Positions 51,545-59,317 of a stretch of 64,000 nucleotides of DNA are shown here, in pieces (positions within the stretch are counted from its first letter, which is position 1; each line of letters opens with the position of its first letter). The notes under the pieces were generated by a model, which saw nothing but the letters and a program-made list of their open reading frames with translations, ran no database searches and was not told where the DNA came from. The position numbers and the translations under genes were made by a program. Source of the stretch: Capilliphycus robustus (lineage in GTDB: Bacteria > Cyanobacteriota > Cyanobacteriia > Cyanobacteriales > Microcoleaceae); contig NZ_JAYGHR010000005.1 in the NCBI RefSeq assembly GCF_034932365.1, positions 1 through 64,000 of the forward strand, in the 5' to 3' direction.

Positions 51545-52915
51545 ATGTCCGATTTTAGTCGCCCTCATTCTCGGCGAAGATTTTTGCTAACGGCTGGTGC
51601 TTCAGCAATGGGTTCGATATTCTTGAAAGGCTGTTTAGGGAATCCTCCTGAACCGAATGCAGGAACTCAAACGACCCCAACAACCCCAGTTCCGGCGGCG
51701 AATATTGACCCGGCAATGGCACCAGAAACGACAGCCATTAAGTTAGGTTTTATTCCCATTGTTGAATCTGCGGCGTTAGTCATTGCCAAGGAAAAAGGCT
51801 TTTTTGCGAAGTACGGCATGAGTGATGTTGAACTTTCCAAACAAGCAAACTGGGCTTCTGCAAGAGATAACGTCACCATTGGTTCCCAAGGGGGCGGAAT
51901 TGACGGCGGACAGTGGCAAATGCCCATGCCTCATTTGATTTCAGAAGGCATTATTACAGGCGGCCAAAAAGTCCCGATGTATGTTTTAGCGCAACTAAAT
52001 ACCAATGGAAATGGTGTGGCTATTGCGAAACTTCATACCGGAAAAGGATTTGGTGTTAATACCAGTAATGCGGCAGACTATATCAAAAATTTCGCGTCAA
52101 CCAATGGCCGCAAATTTAAAGCCGCTCACACTTTTCCTAATGTGAATCAAGACTTTTGGATTCGTTATTGGTTTGCTGCTGGGGGTGTTGATCCTGATCG
52201 AGATATTGACTTACTAGCTGTTCCTCCCGCAGAAACCGTTCAAGGGATGCGAAATGGATCAATGGATGCCTTTAGTACGGGCGATCCTTGGCCTTATCGA
52301 ATTGTTGCTGATGATATTGGTTTTATGGCTTGTATTACCACTGAAATGTGGCCATTTCATCCTGAAGAATATCTGGGAATTCGTGCAGATTGGGTCGATA
52401 AAAATCCCAAGGCTACAAAAGCTTTACTCAAAGGTTTGATGGAAGCCCAACAATGGTGCGATCGCATTGAAAATAGACCCGAATTAGTGCAGATAGTTTC
52501 TGGACGAAACTACTTTAATGTTCCGGTTGATGTGTTGACTCCGCCCTATGAAGGCAGCTATGAAATGGGCGATCAAAAACCTGCAATTAAAGACTTTAAT
52601 AAAGGGCCGTTGTATTGGAAAGATCCTGTGGGAAATGTTTCCTATCCCTATAAAAGTCATGATCTTTGGTTCTTAACTGAAACGATGCGTTGGGGTTTCC
52701 ACAACAATTATTTCAAAGATTTTGACCAAATTAAACAGGTCATTGATCGGGTAAATCGTGAAGATATTTGGCGAGAAGCAGCCCAAGAAGCCGGATTTTC
52801 AGCAGATATTCCTCAAGGAACTTCTCGTGGTGTTGAAAAATTCTTTGACGGTGTAGAATTCAACCCCGAAAATCCCCAAGCTTACCTCAATAGCCTGAGA
52901 GTGAAGCGGATTTAA
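51545..52915 (+). CDS. nrtA: NrtA/CmpA family substrate-binding lipoprotein
   Basis: 456 residues. A twin-arginine N-terminus (HSRRRFLLTAGASAMGS) leads to a lipobox-like FLKGC (Cys30), a Thr/Pro linker and the NrtA/CmpA binding domain: TAIKLGFIPIVESAALVIAKEKGFFAKYG, FWIRYWFAAGGVDPD, SYPYKSHDLWFLTETMRWG and the ending NPQAYLNSLRVKRI. Family members bind nitrate/nitrite (NrtA) or bicarbonate (CmpA). The two are close, and by eye I cannot exclude CmpA; nrt is the working call. AGGAGG lies six bases before the ATG. First gene of an A-B-C-D operon. Confidence 0.75.
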   Translation: MSDFSRPHSRRRFLLTAGASAMGSIFLKGCLGNPPEPNAGTQTTPTTPVPAANIDPAMAPETTAIKLGFIPIVESAALVIAKEKGFFAKYGMSDVELSKQANWASARDNVTIGSQGGGIDGGQWQMPMPHLISEGIITGGQKVPMYVLAQLNTNGNGVAIAKLHTGKGFGVNTSNAADYIKNFASTNGRKFKAAHTFPNVNQDFWIRYWFAAGGVDPDRDIDLLAVPPAETVQGMRNGSMDAFSTGDPWPYRIVADDIGFMACITTEMWPFHPEEYLGIRADWVDKNPKATKALLKGLMEAQQWCDRIENRPELVQIVSGRNYFNVPVDVLTPPYEGSYEMGDQKPAIKDFNKGPLYWKDPVGNVSYPYKSHDLWFLTETMRWGFHNNYFKDFDQIKQVIDRVNREDIWREAAQEAGFSADIPQGTSRGVEKFFDGVEFNPENPQAYLNSLRVKRI

Positions 52916-53068
52916 TTCACTTTTTCTGCAAATTCAACTTGCTATCTCTGAACTTGAGGGGTCAGAGAAGGAAAGAATTGATTGCTTTTTCAATAAAATA
53001 ATAAGCCCCTCTAATTGTAGCGTAAAACTTGTCAAATTTCAACCCTTAATGTTCAAGGAGTTCACAAC

Positions 53069-53914
53069 ATGACAGCTAGTGTTCAAAAGCGGAGTTCTGG
53101 AAGTAATCCTACTGATTTTATTCGTTCTTTTTGGGATAAAAATTCTAAAGATATTATTCCTCCCTTAATAGGAACTTTAGCCTTTCTGCTGATTTGGCAA
53201 CTCATTTCTTGGACAGGAATTACACGTTTACCAGGGCCTCTCAGCGTGTGGACAGACGAACGCACCCGCATTTTGCTGATGTACCCCTTTTATGATCGCG
53301 GCGGCTTAGATAAAGGTTTATTTTGGCAAACCTTAGCCAGTTTAATTCGTGTCGCTCAAGGCTATTCTCTGGCGGCAATTGTGGGAATTAGTACCGGAAT
53401 TTTAGTCGGTACAAATCCAGTTCTTGACAAAGCTTTAGATCCGATTTTTCAATTCTTACGAATGGTTGCGCCTCTGGCGTGGGTTCCCATTGCTTTAGTT
53501 GCCCTTCAACAAAACCAACCTGCGGCAATTTTCGTAATCTTTATTACCTGTGTTTGGCCGATTTTAATCAACACCAAAGAAGGCGTTAAACAAATCCCTG
53601 ACGATTACAATAACGTAGCCCGTGTTTTACAACTCTCTCGGCGAGAATATTATCTCAACATTCTCTTTCCCTCAGCTTTACCCTACATTTTTACAGGGTT
53701 GAGAATTGCTATCGGGTTAGCGTGGTTAGCAATTATTGCTGCTGAAATTGTCATGTCCGGTATTGTCGGAATTGGCTTCTTTATCTGGGATGCTTACCAA
53801 CAAAACTATATCAGTGACATTCTGTTAGCGGTTGTTTATATCGGGGGTGTAGGTTTATTCCTGGATCGCAGTGTTGCTTGGTTACAAACTGTGATCATTC
53901 CTGGACAAAAATAA
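53069..53914 (+). CDS. nrtB: NrtB/CmpB family ABC transporter permease
   Basis: 281 residues with about six membrane helices. It carries the BPD-transport EAA-type loop ARVLQLSRREYYLNILFPSALPYIFTGLRIAIG in the usual place (key residues FPSALPYIFTGLRI). It contacts the two ATPases NrtC and NrtD. AAGGAG precedes the ATG. It is second in the operon, 153 bases after nrtA. Confidence 0.85.
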   Translation: MTASVQKRSSGSNPTDFIRSFWDKNSKDIIPPLIGTLAFLLIWQLISWTGITRLPGPLSVWTDERTRILLMYPFYDRGGLDKGLFWQTLASLIRVAQGYSLAAIVGISTGILVGTNPVLDKALDPIFQFLRMVAPLAWVPIALVALQQNQPAAIFVIFITCVWPILINTKEGVKQIPDDYNNVARVLQLSRREYYLNILFPSALPYIFTGLRIAIGLAWLAIIAAEIVMSGIVGIGFFIWDAYQQNYISDILLAVVYIGGVGLFLDRSVAWLQTVIIPGQK

Positions 53915-53923
53915 TCCCAAAAT

Positions 53924-54161
53924 GTAGGGGCGGGTTCCGAATTCACCTTTGTTTCTCAGAAATAATATTGATAAACCCGCCCAATACCCAAAAATTCCCA
54001 AAACAGAAATTCTGTAGGGGCGGGTTCTGAGTTAATATCTGTTTCTCAGAAATAATATTGATAAACCCGCCCAAACATCGAAAAGAAATTTTTTCAGGGA
54101 TGGGGCGGGTTTATTCAGGTGATTTGTTGGAAACATAAATCTTGGCGGAACCCGCCCCTAC
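53924..54161. repeat. GTAGGGGCGGGTT element cluster inside the nrt operon
   Basis: About three units bounded by GTAGGGGCGGGTTC and GGAACCCGCCCCTAC, same family as 41849-42071. It begins ten bases after the nrtB stop and separates nrtB from nrtC. Confidence 0.85.
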
Positions 54162-54180
54162 AAGATCAATGAAAAAACAG

Positions 54181-54207
54181 GTGAGGGCGTATGCCATACG
54201 CCCCTAC
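54181..54207. repeat. CTAC-ended hairpin
   Basis: GGGCGTATGCCATACGCCC is a near-perfect palindrome ending in CCTAC (GTAG on the minus strand). It lies between the preceding cluster and nrtC. Confidence 0.65.
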
Positions 54208-54247
54208 TGAAAACGATTCATCAAACTAACAGTTCCAATAAAAAACG

Positions 54248-56254
54248 ATGAACAACACTTTAATTGATGTCGAACAACTCGGTAAAACCTTTCCGCTTGC
54301 TGGTGGTGGAGAATATATCGCCCTCAAAGGAATTGATCTACAAATAAAAGTCGGTGAATTTATCTCTTTAATTGGTCACTCTGGCTGTGGAAAATCAACC
54401 CTTTTAAATATGGTTGCGGGGTTAGATCATCCCACCGAAGGAATTGTCACCATTGAAGGACAACGCATCACCCAACCTGGCCCCGATCGCATGGTTGTCT
54501 TTCAAAACTATTCCTTGCTTCCCTGGCGAACTGTACGCGAAAATATTGCTTTAGCGGTAGACTCGGTATTGCAAGGAATGCCAGCCGGAGAACGTCGCAC
54601 CGTGATCGAAAGCCACATTGATATGGTGGGACTGCGACACGCCGTTGATAAATATCCGAGTCAACTGTCTGGCGGGATGAAACAGCGCGTTGCGATCGCC
54701 CGTGCCTTAACCCTGCGCCCGAAATTGTTGCTGTTGGATGAACCCTTTGGGGCGTTGGATGCCTTGACACGGGGGAACTTGCAAGAACAACTGATGAAAA
54801 TTTGCCAGGAACACTGTATTACCGCTTTGATGGTAACGCATGATGTTGATGAAGCGGTGTTATTATCTGATCGGATTGTGATGTTAACCAACGGGCCGAA
54901 ATCAAAAATTGGGCAAATTTTAGAAGTCGATATTCCTCGCCCTCGCAAACGGATGGAAGTAGTCGAACATCCCAGCTATTACAGTCTCCGCAGCGAGATG
55001 ATCTACTTCCTCAACCAACAAAAACGCATCAAAAAAATGCGGGCGAAGAAAACCTCTGCGATCGCCCGTCATGGCTTAGAAAAAGTTAACATCGATATTG
55101 GCTTCGTTCCTCTGAGTGCCTGTGCGCCCCTGGCGGTTGCCAAAGAAAAAGGATTTTTTGCCAAACACGGCTTAGATGAAGTTTCCCTCGTGCGGGAAAC
55201 CAGTTGGCGAGGCATTAGCGATGGCATGGTGGGCGGTTATTTAGATGCGGCGCAAATGCCCTCTGGAATGCCGCTATGGTTAAGTTTAGGCGGTCACAAC
55301 GATAAACCCCTGGCTGTTGTTACAGGCTTAACCATGACGCGCAACGGGAATGCCATTACCCTCTGTCGCCGCTTTTATGAAAAAGGTATTCGCACCCTCG
55401 CCGACTTCCGCAAAATGTTGTTGTCTTCGACGGGTGAACCCCACCGCATGGGAATGGTACATCCGGCTTCAATGCACAACCTGCTGTTGCGTTATTGGTT
55501 AGCCTCTGGCGGTATTGATCCTGATTATGATCTTCATCTGCAAACCATTCCCCCGGCGCAAATGGTGGTAGACTTAAAAGCCGGAAGTATTGATGGCTTC
55601 TGTGTCGGTGAACCCTGGAACCTGCGGGCGACAAAAGAAAATGTCGGGTTTATCGTGGCGACGGACTTGGAAATTTGGCCCGGACATCCGGGTAAGGTGT
55701 TGGGGGTGCGCGAAGACTGGGCGAATGCTTATCCGAATACTCACATTGCCTTAGTCAAGGCGTTGTTAGAAGCCGGACAATATTGTGCTGATCCTGCTAA
55801 CCATGAAGAAATTCGTCAGATTCTCGCCCATCGGGAATATGTAGGAACTCCGGTGGAATACATCCAATTCCACGAAACAGAAGCGGCGAGTTGTCCTCTT
55901 GATTCTACCTTGTCATCCTACGCCCATCATCTATTTTTTGGCAATGGCGTTAACCGTCCGAGTCGCACTGAACAACTATGGCACATGGTAGAGATGGCAC
56001 GTTGGGCGCATACTCCGTTTCCGCGTAACTGGGTGGAAATTCTCGAACGAATTTGTCGCGTTGGGGTGTTTAGTACGGCTGCCCGTGAATTAGGGTTGTC
56101 TGAAATTAGTTATACTCGCGGTGAAATTAAACTGTTTGATGGCACTCGTTTTACAACAGAAGATCCCATTGGCTATCTCAATAGTTTAGCGATAAAACGA
56201 GATTTCACAATGGCAGAAATTCATCTCGATTCACCTCAGCGATATATCGCTTAA
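54248..56254 (+). CDS. nrtC: NrtC/CmpC family ATPase fused to a substrate-binding-like domain
   Basis: 668 residues. Residues 1-255 are an ABC ATPase (Walker A GHSGCGKST, signature LSGGMKQR, Walker B LLLLDEPFGALD). After a basic linker (about 258-280) comes an NrtA-like domain (VNIDIGFVPLSACAPLAVAKEKGFFAKHGL ... GYLNSLAIKR) of nearly 390 residues without a signal peptide. This fusion is specific to the nitrate and bicarbonate transporters of cyanobacteria; the C-terminal domain mediates inhibition by ammonium in the nitrate system. No strong Shine-Dalgarno sequence is present, and repeats occupy the upstream 330 bases. Confidence 0.88.
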   Translation: MNNTLIDVEQLGKTFPLAGGGEYIALKGIDLQIKVGEFISLIGHSGCGKSTLLNMVAGLDHPTEGIVTIEGQRITQPGPDRMVVFQNYSLLPWRTVRENIALAVDSVLQGMPAGERRTVIESHIDMVGLRHAVDKYPSQLSGGMKQRVAIARALTLRPKLLLLDEPFGALDALTRGNLQEQLMKICQEHCITALMVTHDVDEAVLLSDRIVMLTNGPKSKIGQILEVDIPRPRKRMEVVEHPSYYSLRSEMIYFLNQQKRIKKMRAKKTSAIARHGLEKVNIDIGFVPLSACAPLAVAKEKGFFAKHGLDEVSLVRETSWRGISDGMVGGYLDAAQMPSGMPLWLSLGGHNDKPLAVVTGLTMTRNGNAITLCRRFYEKGIRTLADFRKMLLSSTGEPHRMGMVHPASMHNLLLRYWLASGGIDPDYDLHLQTIPPAQMVVDLKAGSIDGFCVGEPWNLRATKENVGFIVATDLEIWPGHPGKVLGVREDWANAYPNTHIALVKALLEAGQYCADPANHEEIRQILAHREYVGTPVEYIQFHETEAASCPLDSTLSSYAHHLFFGNGVNRPSRTEQLWHMVEMARWAHTPFPRNWVEILERICRVGVFSTAARELGLSEISYTRGEIKLFDGTRFTTEDPIGYLNSLAIKRDFTMAEIHLDSPQRYIA

Positions 56255-56340
56255 TTAGGATGTAAGGGCCTGTTTGCGCTGATTTATGTTTCTACTAACG
56301 TGAATAAACTTGCCCTTGACAGTGAACAGTATTGATAACT

Positions 56341-56407
56341 GTAGGGGCGGGTTCGCCAGAGAGATCAATCTCCCAAAAAGAACCTCTATAAACCCGCCCC
56401 ATCCTAC
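56341..56407. repeat. GTAGGGGCGGGTT element between nrtC and nrtD
   Basis: Single unit from GTAGGGGCGGGTT to AACCCGCCCCATCCTAC. The second copy type inserted inside the same operon. Confidence 0.8.
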
Positions 56408-56463
56408 AAACTTTACATTCAGGTATTTTCAATAAACACACAAGTTAGGAGTCGTCAAAAAAA

Positions 56464-57300
56464 ATGGTTTCTAAAACTAAAGTTTCGGTCAAACCTCAAA
56501 CGAATCGTCAAGCGTTTTTAAGTTTTGAAAATGTTTCTAAGATTTATCCAACCCCCAAAGGGCCTTACACGGTTTTAGAAAATGTTAATTTGACGATAGA
56601 CCAAGGTGAATTTATTTGTGTAATTGGTCACTCCGGTTGCGGAAAATCAACGCTTCTGAATATGGTTTCCGGGTTTAATCAACCCACTCACGGCAAAGTT
56701 TTATTGCGGGGTCAAGCGATTAAAGAACCTGGCCCGGATCGAATGGTGGTGTTTCAAAACTATGCGTTATTGCCTTGGCGTAGTGTTTTTGATAATGTTT
56801 ATTTAGCGGTTAATGCGGTTTATCCGAATAAGCCAGAAGCGGAAAAACGGGCAATTGTTCGAGATCATTTAGCGTTAGTTGGACTGGCTGAAGCCGCAGA
56901 GAAAAAACCCACTCAAATTTCGGGGGGGATGAAGCAACGGGCGGCGATCGCACGGGCGTTAGCCATTCGTCCAGAGGTGTTGATTTTAGATGAACCGTTT
57001 GGGGCGTTAGATGCGATTACCAAAGAAGAATTGCAGGAAGAATTGCTGAAAATTTGGAATGATCATCGTTGTACGGTGTTGATGATTACTCACGATATTG
57101 ATGAAGCTTTATTCCTGGCTAATCGATTGGTAATGATGACAAATGGGCCTCATGCAACGATTGGGGAAGTGTTAGAAATTCCTTTTGAACGTCCTCGCGA
57201 TCGCACGCAAATCATGGAAGATCCGGTGTATTATGATCTTCGTAACTATGCGTTAGATTTCCTCTATAATCGGTTTGCTCACGATGACGATGCGGCTTAA
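56464..57300 (+). CDS. nrtD: NrtD/CmpD family ABC transporter ATPase
   Basis: 278 residues. Walker A GHSGCGKSTLLNMVSG, Q-loop MVVFQNYALLPW, signature ISGGMKQRAAIARAL, Walker B VLILDEPFGALDA and switch His in MITHDIDEA. It is strongly similar to the ATPase half of nrtC, with which it forms the heterodimeric motor. Last gene of the A-B-C-D operon; narB and nirA, often linked to nrt genes, are not in the window. A two-way terminator follows. Confidence 0.87.
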   Translation: MVSKTKVSVKPQTNRQAFLSFENVSKIYPTPKGPYTVLENVNLTIDQGEFICVIGHSGCGKSTLLNMVSGFNQPTHGKVLLRGQAIKEPGPDRMVVFQNYALLPWRSVFDNVYLAVNAVYPNKPEAEKRAIVRDHLALVGLAEAAEKKPTQISGGMKQRAAIARALAIRPEVLILDEPFGALDAITKEELQEELLKIWNDHRCTVLMITHDIDEALFLANRLVMMTNGPHATIGEVLEIPFERPRDRTQIMEDPVYYDLRNYALDFLYNRFAHDDDAA

Positions 57301-57323
57301 ATCAATTTAAACACCTCGTTGAG

Positions 57324-57363
57324 AAACCGGGTTTTTGGCAATGGGTTTAGAAACCCGGTTTTT
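57324..57363. terminator. bidirectional terminator
   Basis: AAACCGGGTTT (57324-57334) pairs with AAACCCGGTTT (57351-57361). T-runs on the + side and A-runs on the other side would make it work both ways between the convergent nrtD and Uma2 genes. It is built from the same AAACCGGGTTT repeat seen at 4722 and 25537. Confidence 0.75.
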
Positions 57364-57377
57364 CCGATCTCTAATTG

Positions 57378-58139
57378 TTAGATTGAATCCACTTTTAAGC
57401 CAAATTTTTTCAAGCGATCAGTTAATTTTTGTCCGAGTTTTTGCTGTTGATCAATCTGTTCTCGTTTTTGAATAAGTTCAGGGTTGGGTTGGCCGATTTG
57501 CCGTTGATTTTTTTGAAGTTCGATCCAATTTCCCTTAAGATCATACCAGCGTAACCATTGCCGTTCTAGACCTTCATAAATGTCTGGGCATAACCCCAAC
57601 CCTAATTCTAATTCAGGTATCCAAAGCCGTTGATTTTTGACCTCCAATTCCTCATAGTGACTGCCGATCATTTGAAAGCCTTCTAATTGATTCGTTTCAG
57701 GATCAAACAAGATATAATAGGGAATGCGAAGAAAGCGTTCATAAACATCCCATTTTGTGGGAATCGCATCCACCCCAACGGGAGTTTGACCTAAATCTTC
57801 TGTGGCGGTGTCTGAAGAGAGAAATTCAACCACAATAAAGGGATTAAAACTTTCTTGCCAAGCGACATAGGATGTGCGAATATTTTGACGTTGATAGAGT
57901 TTATCGACTCCTAAAACGCCAAACCAATCCGGACGTTTGAATTGTTGGGGATGACGCGGATCGAAATACAGATTGATATTGCTTCCTGAAAATACTCGAT
58001 CTGCGGGATAATCAGGAGGAGTAAAGGTTAATTCTAATAAACGAGATTGACAAAGCTGAAATTGCTCAGAGATTAAAGAATTGGGAAGGGAATTAAAGTC
58101 TTTAGAAGGGGTAGGATAAAAGGATTGTGTTAAAGGCAT
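57378..58139 (-). CDS. Uma2 family (DUF820) putative endonuclease
   Basis: 253 residues. The restriction-like PD-(D/E)XK core is visible: KRPDWFGVLGV (Asp), PFIVVEFLSSDTATED (Glu) and the conserved IPTKWDVYERFLRIPYYILFDPE (Lys/Tyr region). A Gln/Lys-rich helix closes the protein. Uma2 proteins are hugely multiplied in cyanobacteria and their role is unknown, although a nuclease fold is clear. It is transcribed alone. Confidence 0.88.
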   Translation of the reverse strand: MPLTQSFYPTPSKDFNSLPNSLISEQFQLCQSRLLELTFTPPDYPADRVFSGSNINLYFDPRHPQQFKRPDWFGVLGVDKLYQRQNIRTSYVAWQESFNPFIVVEFLSSDTATEDLGQTPVGVDAIPTKWDVYERFLRIPYYILFDPETNQLEGFQMIGSHYEELEVKNQRLWIPELELGLGLCPDIYEGLERQWLRWYDLKGNWIELQKNQRQIGQPNPELIQKREQIDQQQKLGQKLTDRLKKFGLKVDSI

Positions 58140-58523
58140 TTAGCTTAATATCGTCAGGGTTAGTATGATCTCCGTTTACTCAAACCATGCTACAGGAAAA
58201 TAGAAAAAAAACGCATCTTTATTCTACATGAATCCGTTAGCCATAATTAGCGAAATCGAAGTTGGCTTGATAATAAACAACATTTCAAGGCAACACCAGA
58301 GTTATCATCCGCCCTCAGTATCCTGCCCCTAATACTCTCTTAGACGAAAAGATTTCCAAAAAAGTTCGATCCACCCAAAAAGATGCTAAATAAAGCAAAT
58401 AGAGTTGAGCAATTGAATAGCTTTAGCTGTTTCATCTTAATAGATTAGCCCTTTGAGCGATGCCTACACTATACCTCAAAAAAAATTAAAATCAGGATTT
58501 TTGATCGCTTCTAATCAAAAAAA
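58140..58523. other. gene-free gap
   Basis: 384 bases between two minus-strand genes. AT-rich with no supported ORF, repeat of the window's families or RNA gene; presumably the Uma2 promoter side and the fasciclin 3' end. Confidence 0.5.
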
Positions 58524-59267
58524 TTAGGGGTTTTGAGTGTTTGAGTTTTCAATTTGAACGTTGGGTACAAACAAAACGCGATCAATGGGAACAATTAAAC
58601 CATTTTGAGTCAGGATGAATTCACCTGATTTTGCGGTTGCTTCATTAAGCTGAACTTCTGCCAGAGTTGAATTGACTTGAATACGCACTACATTTCCACT
58701 CAGCGTTTGAATTTCCCCTTCCGTGATATCAGTAGTTTGAATTTGCCCAATGACAAAATGATTTTTGATAAATTCGATCAAAAGATTGCGATTTTCAGGT
58801 AAAATTAAGCGATCATATAATCCGGCTGTTAGACGATCAAATGCTTCTTCTGTGGGTGCAAATATTACAAAAAATCCTGATTGTTCCAGATCTGAACTGA
58901 GATCAGAAAGTTCTAAAATGGATATAAGGGTCTGAAATTTGTTATCGTTTTCAAGTGTTTTAACGATATCACTCGGACTCGAACGACGAGCCGTTCCCCT
59001 GACAACGCTGGGTGCAAAGGGGTTCTGATTAGAACTTTCAGTTACATTGTTCTCGCTCGTAGGAATTGTGTTAGGATTGGGCAAGTTTTCAGGGAAATCA
59101 GTGTCGAGTAAACCGCGATTCGTTTCTGAAGGTGTATCAGAATCTGATGGAGTTTTTTCGGAGTATGACTGTGCTAAAATCTCAGCCGTTATTCCTACAT
59201 TCACACTTAAAATTACTATCCATGCCGCTAATAGTTTTATGGTTTTTTGAAGCATAAAATTCATCAT
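58524..59267 (-). CDS. exported fasciclin (FAS1) domain protein
   Basis: 247 residues. N-terminal signal peptide (ending near VGITAEILAQS), a Ser/Asn/Pro-rich linker (about 35-95), then one FAS1 domain (about 100-240). H1 motif FVIFAPTEEAFDRL and the closing ILTQNGLIVPIDRVLFVPN (GxIxxIDxVLxP) are clear; the H2 region reads NHFVIGQIQTTDI. FAS1 domains mediate adhesion outside the cell. It is divergent from the CHAT-TPR gene with a 50-base gap, suggesting shared regulation. Confidence 0.88.
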   Translation of the reverse strand: MMNFMLQKTIKLLAAWIVILSVNVGITAEILAQSYSEKTPSDSDTPSETNRGLLDTDFPENLPNPNTIPTSENNVTESSNQNPFAPSVVRGTARRSSPSDIVKTLENDNKFQTLISILELSDLSSDLEQSGFFVIFAPTEEAFDRLTAGLYDRLILPENRNLLIEFIKNHFVIGQIQTTDITEGEIQTLSGNVVRIQVNSTLAEVQLNEATAKSGEFILTQNGLIVPIDRVLFVPNVQIENSNTQNP

Positions 59268-59317
59268 TATCTTTTTAACAACTGTTTAAAAATATACCCA
59301 GAATAGAGACTTGAGCT

